64,000 nt of DNA, from contig CAZVRK010000002.1 in NCBI GenBank assembly GCA_964629875.1, positions 78,715 to 142,714 on the forward strand. The letters run 5' to 3'. This DNA is from UBA3495 sp964629875 (lineage in GTDB: Bacteria; Chloroflexota; Dehalococcoidia; Lucifugimonadales; UBA3495). Positions 44,803 through 52,715 of the stretch are shown in pieces. The position numbers and the translations under genes were made by a program. The number at the start of each line of letters is the position of its first letter. Positions within the stretch are counted from its first letter, which is position 1. Below the pieces are notes generated by a model. It ran no database searches, had not been told where the DNA came from, and saw only the letters and a list, made by a program, of their open reading frames with translations.

Positions 44803-45588
44803 ATGGTTGCTGGTAGCGGTCATGAAGATATTAGAAGCACCGTCCGAGACCATTACGGAGCTCGAGCTCGCAAAGTCATTGAACTAACTGCTAATGACCC
44901 CGGAGACGGTTCAGCATGCTGCGGACCTCAAGATATGGAACGGGCCATGACTCTCTACTCTGAAGGACAAATGTCCGGCCTGCCCACAGAAGCAATAGCC
45001 GCTTCAGCCGGGTGTGGTAATCCCACGGCACTAGCTGGTCTACAACCGGGAGAAAGGGTATTAGACCTGGGCTCCGGTGGCGGCATAGATTGTTTTATCG
45101 CTGCGGAAGCTGTTGGGGAAACCGGCTATGTCTTTGGGCTCGACATGACCCCTGATATGCTGGACCTGGCCCAAGCAAATAAGACCAGGCTCGGAATCCA
45201 AAACGTGGATTTTATAAAGGGAGAAATCGAACAGATACCACTCCCAGACTCCCATGTGGACGTAGTCATTTCCAACTGTGTCATCTGCTTGTCACCGGAC
45301 AAAGACGCAGTATTTTCTGAGACATTCCGTGTATTAAGTCCTGGTGGACGACTCCACGTGTCTGACATGCTGGCCCTAAGCCCTGATGGACCCACGGCGA
45401 CCGACTCAGAAGCATGGTCAGCCTGTGTAGCAGGTGCCGAATTTAAGGACATTTACCTTAAACGGCTTGAGACTGCAGGGTTTATCGATATTGAAACCAC
45501 AGAAGTTAATACTCGCTATAACGACGAGAACTGCTGTGAATCACTTAATGTAGCTAGTGTGAAAGTAGTCGCAAGAAAGCCTGCATAA
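44803..45588 (+). CDS. arsM: Arsenite methyltransferase (ArsM-like)
   Basis: A 261-residue SAM-dependent methyltransferase. SAM motif VLDLGSGGGIDCFIA (about 86-100), post-motif GLDMTPDMLDLA and FIKGEIEQIPLPD. Cysteines for arsenic binding are at 71 (SAGCGNP), 159 (SNCVICL) and 208 (SACVAGA), the spacing of the three catalytic Cys of ArsM; a CC pair (39-40) lies in GSACCGP. It converts As(III) to methylated species. Encoded alone, divergent from the TPP gene. Other ars genes are absent here. Confidence 0.9.
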   Translation: MVAGSGHEDIRSTVRDHYGARARKVIELTANDPGDGSACCGPQDMERAMTLYSEGQMSGLPTEAIAASAGCGNPTALAGLQPGERVLDLGSGGGIDCFIAAEAVGETGYVFGLDMTPDMLDLAQANKTRLGIQNVDFIKGEIEQIPLPDSHVDVVISNCVICLSPDKDAVFSETFRVLSPGGRLHVSDMLALSPDGPTATDSEAWSACVAGAEFKDIYLKRLETAGFIDIETTEVNTRYNDENCCESLNVASVKVVARKPA

Positions 45589-45599
45589 CAAGATAAAGA

Positions 45600-46310
45600 T
45601 CAGTCCAACACAAACCTTTTAAATGACTCAGCATATTTCATGCCTACCCGCTCACCGTTACGAGAACGCCAGGCACGCATGTGCTCCTCAGCACTCTCAG
45701 GCGTTACCTGACTGGCGTGAGCCTTCAAGGCAGCAATAGAAATATCAATGTAATCCGTTACGTCAACAAACATGTCTGAGTGGTCCCGGTCCATTATCCA
45801 AGCTTCCTTTACCTTATGGGGCTCTAGCCCCTCATCTAAAAGTTCCGGGAAAGTGAGCCTATCCCTAGCAGCCGGGAAAACAGCCGATAGCGCTGCCTCA
45901 CCAGAAGCTATGTGATCCGGATGTCCCACGTAACCATTTCCTGTAAGACTCCGAGTTGGACTCATGCAAATCAGTACATCCGGGCGATGTTTCCGAATTT
46001 CCCGTGTAATAGATCTTCGAACGGCCAAGGTTGGTTCCAGCATAGCGTCTTCATAACCAAGGAAGACTACTTCCTTGAGGCCGAGTATTTTGCCTGCTTC
46101 TATTTGTTCTTTCTCCCGTATTGCTACAAGTTCAGGACTTGTTAGTTCAGGATCGTCAGTTCCTTTGCTGCCGTCAGTACACATTACATACACTACTTCC
46201 CATCCTTGGGCGCACCATTTTGCAACCGTTCCAGAACATCCCCATTCAGCATCATCAGCGTGGGCCACTACTACCATACCCCGCTGGTATTCCGGTCTCT
46301 CTTCTGCCAT
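45600..46310 (-). CDS. PIG-L family (LmbE) deacetylase
   Basis: A 236-residue zinc hydrolase. The N-terminal metal motif is VVVAHADDAEWGCSGT (family AHPDDE; here Pro is Ala), with His17, Asp19 and Asp20 and the second site His in YVGHPDHIASG. Members remove N-acetyl groups from GlcNAc-type substrates, e.g. MshB/BshB in mycothiol or bacillithiol synthesis. Substrate cannot be told. Convergent with arsM (11-base gap). Confidence 0.9.
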   Translation of the reverse strand: MAEERPEYQRGMVVVAHADDAEWGCSGTVAKWCAQGWEVVYVMCTDGSKGTDDPELTSPELVAIREKEQIEAGKILGLKEVVFLGYEDAMLEPTLAVRRSITREIRKHRPDVLICMSPTRSLTGNGYVGHPDHIASGEAALSAVFPAARDRLTFPELLDEGLEPHKVKEAWIMDRDHSDMFVDVTDYIDISIAALKAHASQVTPESAEEHMRAWRSRNGERVGMKYAESFKRFVLD

Positions 46311-46393
46311 TTACATCCCCTCGAATACTAAAAACTAGGACTAAAATAATCCAAATATATTTTATTATATCGTCTTTCTGATATATTGGATCA

Positions 46394-46822
46394 ATGGCTA
46401 CACTATGGGCTCAGACAGTTACCTTTGACTCGATAGAAATTGGAGATCGACTTCCAGTAATTATTAAGTGGGAGACGGCAGAAACCATCGAGAGATACAA
46501 CGGAATCCTTTTATCTCAGGATCCGGATGCACCTGATGACGCTGAAATAAGCGAAACATTAGATCCTCGGATGCTAGATGATTACGTTAAGGAAAGTTTA
46601 CTTAAGGGCTTTCCTTCATCATCAATAGAAAACCCGGCTTCACAGATAGATATCAAAATACTGGAAGAAATTGAAGCAGAAGACATTCTATCTATAGAAG
46701 GCATAGTTACAGGGAAATCTATTGAAGACTCAATATCGATTGTAGATTGTTCGGTAGTGATCGAACGCCAAGACAAGACAGTAGTAGCGAATGCTTCAGC
46801 TAGGTTAGCCCTAGACTCTTAA
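46394..46822 (+). CDS. MaoC-like hotdog-fold protein
   Basis: A 142-residue single-domain protein. TVTFDSIEIGDRLPVIIKWETAETIERYNGIL matches the start of MaoC-like dehydratases, but the D..[PI]H catalytic dyad of MaoC is not seen (the central part is acidic with SQDPDAPDDAEI). Probably a divergent hotdog with a binding role. It overlaps the convergent gene at 46819 by four bases. Confidence 0.6.
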   Translation: MATLWAQTVTFDSIEIGDRLPVIIKWETAETIERYNGILLSQDPDAPDDAEISETLDPRMLDDYVKESLLKGFPSSSIENPASQIDIKILEEIEAEDILSIEGIVTGKSIEDSISIVDCSVVIERQDKTVVANASARLALDS

Positions 46823-47220
46823 CGTCGTTTCTTTTTGGATCTACGCCTACGTGAATTACCTGATCGTATTGCTCCAGATATCAAGGTCGGACTATCTACC
46901 TCTTGGCCCTGTTCACGTAGTTTGTTTTTATCCCCAAACCACAAGATCTGGGTTACGATGGTCAAAACCACACCCGGCCCGGCATATGCAATTACTGTTC
47001 CAAGATCCGTCCCACCTAACTGGGCTTTGGTTATAATTATGTATCCCGCACTGATAAGATAAGCCCAGGCAAGGGAGCCCGATAACAACCCATTATGCCA
47101 AGGTGACCTTAATATCAGTATTGGCCATAGTGGCCATAGTACAATGGTTGGATAAAGGAACCAGAATTGGTAATACCAGGGTCTAAGTTCATTCGGAGGA
47201 ATTGGGTTCACATCTTTCAT
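46819..47220 (-). CDS. Small membrane protein with Arg/Lys-rich tail
   Basis: A 133-residue protein with about three membrane segments (WFLYPTIVLWPLWPILIL, GSLAWAYLISAGYIIIT and VIAYAGPGVVLTIVTQILWF) and a strongly basic C-terminus SGNSRRRRSKKKRR. It may touch nucleic acid or the membrane surface. It is the last gene to the left of the putative origin and is transcribed away from it. Confidence 0.6.
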   Translation of the reverse strand: MKDVNPIPPNELRPWYYQFWFLYPTIVLWPLWPILILRSPWHNGLLSGSLAWAYLISAGYIIITKAQLGGTDLGTVIAYAGPGVVLTIVTQILWFGDKNKLREQGQEVDSPTLISGAIRSGNSRRRRSKKKRR

Positions 47221-47536
47221 ACGGAAATACTTTACACGAAATCAGTTGATAAGTAGATATATTATGTTGATAACTTTATATAATAGTCGACACTTTAGTA
47301 CAAATAAGTTGATATTAATATAGCTAGTGTTTATTAAAATGCCTTTCGAAAATAATAAAATTCTGGATATCCATAGAGTCCGATTTTACCAACAGAACAC
47401 ATAAAGTTATCAACACTTATCAACATTTTATTAATGATAAAATAGTTCAGGTAAACAATCTTCCAAGCATAGGTAAGCGTCGTTATCAACCTATAAACAC
47501 TATTATTATTATGTATTACTTAAGAAAATTATTTAT
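47221..47536. other. oriC: Candidate replication origin (oriC): AT-rich, DnaA-box cluster
   Basis: A 316-bp gap, the longest between genes in the window. It is very AT-rich (TTTATATAATAG, GTTTATTAAAATG, TTATTATTATG). It carries five copies of TTATCAAC[A/C/T]: two on the minus strand (47244-47252, 47265-47273) and three on the plus strand (47407-47415, 47417-47425, 47483-47491), plus a degenerate one at 47307-47315. The left boxes face one way and the right ones the other. E. coli DnaA boxes are TTATNCACA, so these differ at the sixth base. The base skew of the + strand turns from C-leaning or neutral to G-rich at this gap. No dnaA gene is in the window. Evidence is good but untested. Confidence 0.7.
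47244..47491. repeat. DnaA-box-like 9-mers (TTATCAACN) x5
   Basis: Positions: 47244-47252 (minus, ending T), 47265-47273 (minus, ending A), 47407-47415 and 47417-47425 (plus, both ending A, one base apart), 47483-47491 (plus, ending C). The second and third plus copies repeat the run TTATCAACAC-TTATCAACAT. The clustering of a 9-mer in 250 bases is unlikely by chance even in AT-rich DNA. Confidence 0.7.
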
Positions 47537-48841
47537 ATGATAGATACAGTTAGATTAAATATAAAAGCCGGTAATGGTGGAGATGGATGCGCCAGCTTTC
47601 TTCATGAGAAATACAAGCCAATGGGTGGACCAAATGGTGGTGATGGAGGAACTGGTGGTAATGCTTACTTAGTTGGAGATCCATCCTTAAATACTCTTAT
47701 ACATTTAAAGTTCAATAGCACTTTTTATGTTGAACGTGGACAACATGGTCGTGGGAAGGACCAGACTGGTTCAAATGGTGGCCATACGTTTATAAAAGTT
47801 CCAATTGGGACTGTTATTTACAAAATGGATGTAAACAATAATCTCGAGAAGAAATTTTTCGTAGATATAGTGGATGAGTCTCCCGTACTAATATGTGCCG
47901 GTGGTAAAGGTGGTTGGGGAAATAGTCGTTATGTATCATCTACCAACCAGGAACCACTTCTAGCACAGAAGGGAGAGGACGGTCAATACGAGGTTCTATT
48001 CCTAGAATTGAAATTGTTAGCGGACGTAGGTTTATTGGCTAAACCTAACGCTGGTAAATCTACCCTTATATCCAGATGCTCAGCTGCCAAGCCGAAGATT
48101 GCTGATTATCCATTTACTACAATGGAACCTGTACTCGGAGTAGTAAATGTCCATGATCAGGATTTTGTAATGATGGAAGTTCCTGGTCTTATTGAAGGTG
48201 CTCATGAGGGTGTTGGTTTAGGGGATCAATTCCTACGACATGCCGAGAGAGCTCGTCTTTATTTACATCTTCTGGACGGTATGTCAGAGGACCCGGTATC
48301 TGATTATCATATGATCAATGATGAGTTGAGGCAGTTTAACCCATATATGGCAGATAAGCCCCAAGTGATTGCAGTTACTAAGATGGATGTGACCGAAGTA
48401 TCTGAGAAACGGGAAGAAATAGAATTTGTATTGCAAGAGGAGATAATAAAAACAACTGGGATAAAACCAACAGTATTTTTTATTTCTTCTGTTAGTGGCG
48501 AAGGCATAGATAATATGCTTGGAAGTATAGTAAATCTTCTGAATGATCTTCCTAAAGGTGGGTCCTTACCAATAGTAGACAAGACTAATGAAGAAGATGA
48601 AAACAATTATAATTTTAAGAGTAGGCCAATTGACACCTTCCATCTTGATGACGGTGTATATGTAGTGGATTCGATACAGCTAGAACGTCTGTTGGTTAGG
48701 GCAGATACCAGGGACTACCGAGTTTTATTGCAGATATGGAGAGAGATGACCAAGATGGGGATAGCACGGCAGCTCCAGGAGGCTGGTATAGAAGTCGGCG
48801 ATACTATCCGAATTGGTAAAGCAGAGATGGAGTGGTTCTAG
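47537..48841 (+). CDS. obgE: Obg-family GTPase
   Basis: A 434-residue ribosome-assembly GTPase. The N-terminal Obg fold has its Gly-rich repeats (KAGNGGDGCASFLHEKYKPMGGPNGGDGGTGGNAYLVGD). The G domain has GLLAKPNAGKST (G1), TTMEPVLGVV (G2), MEVPGLIEGA (G3) and TKMD (G4), and the C-terminal OCT-like domain ends VGDTIRIGKAEMEWF. It is the first gene to the right of the putative origin, on the leading strand. It overlaps the frame of nadD only in its RBS. Confidence 0.96.
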   Translation: MIDTVRLNIKAGNGGDGCASFLHEKYKPMGGPNGGDGGTGGNAYLVGDPSLNTLIHLKFNSTFYVERGQHGRGKDQTGSNGGHTFIKVPIGTVIYKMDVNNNLEKKFFVDIVDESPVLICAGGKGGWGNSRYVSSTNQEPLLAQKGEDGQYEVLFLELKLLADVGLLAKPNAGKSTLISRCSAAKPKIADYPFTTMEPVLGVVNVHDQDFVMMEVPGLIEGAHEGVGLGDQFLRHAERARLYLHLLDGMSEDPVSDYHMINDELRQFNPYMADKPQVIAVTKMDVTEVSEKREEIEFVLQEEIIKTTGIKPTVFFISSVSGEGIDNMLGSIVNLLNDLPKGGSLPIVDKTNEEDENNYNFKSRPIDTFHLDDGVYVVDSIQLERLLVRADTRDYRVLLQIWREMTKMGIARQLQEAGIEVGDTIRIGKAEMEWF

Positions 48842-48848
48842 GAGTACC

Positions 48849-49466
48849 TTGAGTAATTCTCGGGAAAAAATAGGTATACTCGGTGGAACCTTTGACCCGG
48901 TTCATCTGGGACATTTAATAATTGCTGAAGAAGTTAGATCAAACCTTGGTTTAGATAAAATATTATTCGTACCTGCAGGTGTGCCCTGGATGAGAGAAAA
49001 TGAAGGCGTATCTGCGGGGAAGCATCGTCTTAACATGGTTGATCTAGCGGTAAAATCAAACCCACATTTTCAAAGTTCTTCAATAGAAATTGATAGGCAA
49101 GGCGTAACATACACTGCTGATACATTGGAAACTTTACGCGAAGACTTAGACCATGAAGTTGAACTTAGTTTTATCATGGGAATGGATGTTCTTGAAAAGT
49201 TTCATCTATGGAAATCTCCTGAGACAGTAGTGGAGCTTTGTAGCCTGGTTATAGTTAACAGGCCTGGTAACCAGGCGGTTGATGTGAACGAGGTAGTAAA
49301 AAAATATCCTGAAGCTGGGGCTAAACTTAGAATAATAAATGTTCCCAGAATGGAAATAAGCTCTAGCGAAATAAGAGAACGGGTTAGACAGGAAAAGTCT
49401 TTAAAATACCTCGTATCTGAAGAAGTAATCGAATATATCGATCAAAATAATCTGTATAAAGGGTAA
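48849..49466 (+). CDS. nadD: Nicotinate-nucleotide adenylyltransferase
   Basis: A 205-residue enzyme of NAD synthesis. GILGGTFDPVHLGHLIIAEEV (with HxGH), SFIMGMDVLEKFHLWKSPETV and the ISSSEIRERV motif (MEISSSEIRERVRQ) are typical. The frame is open upstream, but TTG 48849 with AGGAG at 48840-48844, overlapping the obgE stop, is the better start. Second gene of obgE-nadD-pyrE. Confidence 0.94.
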   Translation: MSNSREKIGILGGTFDPVHLGHLIIAEEVRSNLGLDKILFVPAGVPWMRENEGVSAGKHRLNMVDLAVKSNPHFQSSSIEIDRQGVTYTADTLETLREDLDHEVELSFIMGMDVLEKFHLWKSPETVVELCSLVIVNRPGNQAVDVNEVVKKYPEAGAKLRIINVPRMEISSSEIRERVRQEKSLKYLVSEEVIEYIDQNNLYKG

Positions 49467-49474
49467 GGTTAGAA

Positions 49475-50038
49475 TTGAGAGAAGATATTGAAAGACTCCT
49501 CGAGATAGCTATTGAAAAAGGAGCCTTAAAGTACGGAGATTTTACTTTATCATCCGGAAAGCATAGTAGTTATTATTTTGATGGCAGGCTATTAAGCCTT
49601 GATCCCGAAGGTGCATTCCTGATCGGTAAAGCCTTATATCCCTTAGTCAGCAGCTCTGGAGCAGAGGCCATAGGAGGCCCCACATTAGCGGCTGACCCGG
49701 TTGTGACAGCTGTGTCCATAACAAGTCAAATTAATGGGTCTGGTATCCCTGCTTTCATTGTTCGCAAAGAGGCCAAAGAACATGGTATGACCAACTTAAT
49801 TGAGGGACCCGTAAGGCCAGGCAGCAAAGTATCAATCGTAGACGATACGTGTACTACGGGGGGGTCACTTCTGCATGCGATAAAAGCTGCAGAAAGTATT
49901 GGCTGTGAGGTAGTCCAGGTATTGGCCATTTTAGACAGACGTGAGGGTGGACAGGAAATATTAGCTGAGCAAGGGTACAACTTTACAGCCCTCATGGCGG
50001 CAAATTCGGAAGGCGTTATAGAAGTCGTTTTGGACTAA
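49475..50038 (+). CDS. pyrE: Orotate phosphoribosyltransferase
   Basis: A 187-residue pyrimidine enzyme. The start region has GDFTLSSGKHSSYYFDGR, the middle IVRKEAKEHGMTNLIEG, and the PRPP-binding loop VSIVDDTCTTGGSLLHAI. It converts orotate and PRPP to OMP. It starts at TTG 49475 and lies eight bases after nadD; its stop overlaps by four bases with the convergent ygfZ gene. Confidence 0.95.
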   Translation: MREDIERLLEIAIEKGALKYGDFTLSSGKHSSYYFDGRLLSLDPEGAFLIGKALYPLVSSSGAEAIGGPTLAADPVVTAVSITSQINGSGIPAFIVRKEAKEHGMTNLIEGPVRPGSKVSIVDDTCTTGGSLLHAIKAAESIGCEVVQVLAILDRREGGQEILAEQGYNFTALMAANSEGVIEVVLD

Positions 50039-51042
50039 TCTTCGCCAGGTCCGAACATCTGTGAAATAGATATGATTTCAGCGGAACTTTCACTGTCATT
50101 CGATATGTTCAATGTGGATCCTACTTCAGCGAAAGCATTTTTTATATAACCCAAGCCAATAGTTTCGCCGGCACCCGGAAGAAAACCGAAAGATGTAATG
50201 TTTCCAACTTCTTCGCCGTCTTTCATCAGTACGCAATCTGCTTCCGAATTAACGGTTGATGAAAACTTTACCTTTACCAGCCGTCTTTGTATCTTCTGGT
50301 ATGTATCTAACCGTGCGATTACTTCCTGTCCAATGTAACAGCCCTTATGAAAATTAATTGATCCAATTAAGCCGGCCTCAAGAGGGTTATACCTATCTCC
50401 CAGCTCACGGCCATAGGTTGGGAGTGATTTTTCTACTCTTAAAGTGTCGAAAGTAGAATTGTCTATTTCCCTTGTGCCGGATTTAGACAGAAGGGAAATA
50501 AAATATTCTTTAGATTCATTTGTAGTGATTATGTCAATACTGGGCAGATCGGCAAAAGGTCTGCATATGAGTGTGAAGCTATGACCGTTGACGACGCCCT
50601 GGGTGCAGTTGTATGCCGGTAGATCGGAGATATCAATACCTGTCACATCGTTAACAATCGATGAGCTAGCGGGGCCTATGATACTTATCATGGAAGTATT
50701 CTCTGTAAGGTTGTCTACAGTCAGGTCTTCCATGATTGTATATTTGTCTAACCATTCAATGACATTATTCTCTTCGCCTGGGCTTGTAAGGATAATAAAG
50801 TGATCACCAGTGTTCAGCACGTGTATAACATCTAGTATTCGGCCTCTGTCTGTAGTCAGGATCGTGTGGGTCCCCTGACCGGGATTAAGGTCTAATACAA
50901 GATTCGTAGATAAACGGTTGATCAGGTCTAGGGCATCTTCGCCGGTTGCCTTTAGACGGCCGACTTTGGAATTGTCGTAGAAGACTGCATTTGATATGGC
51001 TGCATCGTATGAATCCTGGTCAGCCGATGTATATGCGCTCAT
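50035..51042 (-). CDS. ygfZ: YgfZ/GcvT-domain folate-binding protein (Fe-S maintenance)
   Basis: A 335-residue protein with the GcvT-like fold. The YgfZ hallmark KGCYIGQEVIARL is complete (residue ~235), with the catalytic-type Cys. It helps keep Fe-S enzymes active and binds tetrahydrofolate; it is not a glycine-cleavage enzyme. The frame is open to TTG 51057, but ATG 51042 with GGAG nine bases upstream is preferred. It is downstream of an IscA/ErpA-type gene on the same strand, but a terminator separates them. Confidence 0.88.
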   Translation of the reverse strand: MSAYTSADQDSYDAAISNAVFYDNSKVGRLKATGEDALDLINRLSTNLVLDLNPGQGTHTILTTDRGRILDVIHVLNTGDHFIILTSPGEENNVIEWLDKYTIMEDLTVDNLTENTSMISIIGPASSSIVNDVTGIDISDLPAYNCTQGVVNGHSFTLICRPFADLPSIDIITTNESKEYFISLLSKSGTREIDNSTFDTLRVEKSLPTYGRELGDRYNPLEAGLIGSINFHKGCYIGQEVIARLDTYQKIQRRLVKVKFSSTVNSEADCVLMKDGEEVGNITSFGFLPGAGETIGLGYIKNAFAEVGSTLNISNDSESSAEIISISQMFGPGED

Positions 51043-51073
51043 TATTATAATCTCCAATTCCCCTAATAACAGA

Positions 51074-51099
51074 AAAGGCGTCTCAAACGAGACGCCTTT
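51074..51099 (-). terminator. Intrinsic terminator
   Basis: An 11-bp stem AAAGGCGTCTC / GAGACGCCTTT with an AAAC loop, followed on the minus strand by UUUUCUG. It lies 24 bases past the stop of the IscA-type gene. Confidence 0.88.
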
Positions 51100-51122
51100 A
51101 GTTTATCAGATGTTAGTGACCT

Positions 51123-51479
51123 TTATACTGCGAACGAAGTTCCGCATCCACAGGCTTTCTTGGCGTTAGGATTTTCGAATATAAAGCCTTTTCCATTAAG
51201 CCCATCAGAGAAATCCAACTCGGTTCCCACTAGGTAGATATAGCTTTTCTTGTCTACCATGACCTTAACGCCGTACTGCTCAACTATCTTGTCAGATTCG
51301 CGTTCTTGGTCCGTTATTGCCAAGTCGTATGTTAACCCTGAGCAGCCGCCACCCTTGACCGCTACACGAAGGCCGACATTATCCTTCAGACCTTCTTTTT
51401 CGGCGAAGTATTTGATTTTCTCTGCAGCTTTCTCGCTGATCTTTACGCCTAGTTCGACCCCATCCATGGTTATCGCCAT
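51123..51479 (-). CDS. A-type iron-sulfur carrier (IscA/ErpA family)
   Basis: A 118-residue carrier with cysteines at 46 (GGGCSGLTYDL), 110 and 112 (KKACGCGTSF). It receives [4Fe-4S] clusters and passes them to apoproteins. AGGAG lies before ATG 51479. Whether it is ErpA, IscA or SufA cannot be settled by sequence; ygfZ next door supports a joint Fe-S role. Confidence 0.92.
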   Translation of the reverse strand: MAITMDGVELGVKISEKAAEKIKYFAEKEGLKDNVGLRVAVKGGGCSGLTYDLAITDQERESDKIVEQYGVKVMVDKKSYIYLVGTELDFSDGLNGKGFIFENPNAKKACGCGTSFAV

Positions 51480-51559
51480 AATTTTCTCCTCAGGGGTATT
51501 TTTACTTTAATTAATGATTATTGTATGTTTTAGTCTTATGTAAGGTCAAGGACCGTCTT

Positions 51560-52693
51560 TTACCATTTCTGGATTATAGGCAGTATCTCTTTCCCAAATA
51601 GGCCAATATTGCTCATAGTAGCGTCATGGGACATTCGGGATTCCTGTCCATAGAAAATCAAGTGCTCCATTCCGATTCTTCCGTGCAGGTATTCAAGTTT
51701 TTCTAGTACTACGTCCGGAGTGCCTGCGACTATGTGGTAGTTTTCTTTAAGCTCTTCATACGATTGCTGGGCTAAAGGCTTTTCACCTTGCCTTCGTGCT
51801 GCGACAGCTTGGCCTGCCTGTGTCCGATATCCTACAGGTGCCATGTACTCTCGTGGGCCTCTAGTTGTTGTGCCCATCCTCCAGAGAAAATGCTGTGCTT
51901 CCTCATCTGCTTTCTCTTGGGTCTCGGCGACATAGCAACATAGGAGATAGCCGAAATTGTCTTTAGATGGTTGCAGTCCGGCTCCTATTGAAGCCTCGCG
52001 GTAATGGTTGAAAAGTTCTTCCGTAACATCTAGATCAGTTAAAAATGCTACATATGTATAGCCATGCTCCCCACACCATATGGCTGTCTCTGGGCTAGCA
52101 GAACCTGGGACCCATATTGGTGGATGTGGTTTTTGTATGGGTACTATCCAGGGGTTCACGACCCGGAAGTTGTAATGTTCACCTTCCCAGCGAAATGGGC
52201 CGGGAGTTGTCCATGTTTTGATTACAAGGTCGTGGCATTCTTCAAACCTCCCTCGATTGTCCATTGGATTTCCGTTTGTTGCGAGGGTTTCCACTCCGGT
52301 ACCTCGAACGAAACCCGAAATCAGGCGGCCACCTGATATGACGTCTATCATGGCTAGTTCTTCGGCAAGGCGGACAGGGTTATCGTGGATAGGTAAGATA
52401 TTTCCCAGCATAAGGATCTTTGCCTGTTCTGTGATCCGTGCTAATACAGCGCCCGATAAATTGGTAGCTGCGTTCATACATGAAGGTGTATTGTGATGTT
52501 CATTGAGCATTATTCCATCGTATCCGAGCTGATCGGCGTAAATGCACTCGTCAAAGTATCTTTTGAATAGCCCGTTTGCGGTACTCGGATTGAAATATGT
52601 GTTGGGGAATGTCAATCGTAAAGAGGGGTATTTATCCCCCTCTTCATCAGGGTATTCATGATATGGGAATTCACTGAAATAGTAGACTTTCAT
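51560..52693 (-). CDS. LLM-class flavin-dependent monooxygenase, paralogue of the 5155 gene
   Basis: A 377-residue luciferase-like enzyme. LNEHHNTPSCM, MLGNILPIHDNPVRLAEELAMIDVISGGRLISGFVRG and TTPGPFRWEGEHYNFR are almost the same as in the 5155-6405 gene. It lacks the longer acidic C-terminus of that copy. Acts on a small organic substrate with FMNH2 and O2. It lies 23 bases downstream of acs on the same strand, so an acyl-CoA-linked role is possible. Confidence 0.88.
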   Translation of the reverse strand: MKVYYFSEFPYHEYPDEEGDKYPSLRLTFPNTYFNPSTANGLFKRYFDECIYADQLGYDGIMLNEHHNTPSCMNAATNLSGAVLARITEQAKILMLGNILPIHDNPVRLAEELAMIDVISGGRLISGFVRGTGVETLATNGNPMDNRGRFEECHDLVIKTWTTPGPFRWEGEHYNFRVVNPWIVPIQKPHPPIWVPGSASPETAIWCGEHGYTYVAFLTDLDVTEELFNHYREASIGAGLQPSKDNFGYLLCCYVAETQEKADEEAQHFLWRMGTTTRGPREYMAPVGYRTQAGQAVAARRQGEKPLAQQSYEELKENYHIVAGTPDVVLEKLEYLHGRIGMEHLIFYGQESRMSHDATMSNIGLFGKEILPIIQKW

Positions 52694-52715
52694 ATGAGAT
52701 TACTGCTCCTGCTTT

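Noticed and set aside
50035..51042. Glycine cleavage T protein (gcvT)
   Set aside because: The KGCYIGQE motif marks YgfZ, and no gcvH or gcvP genes are nearby.
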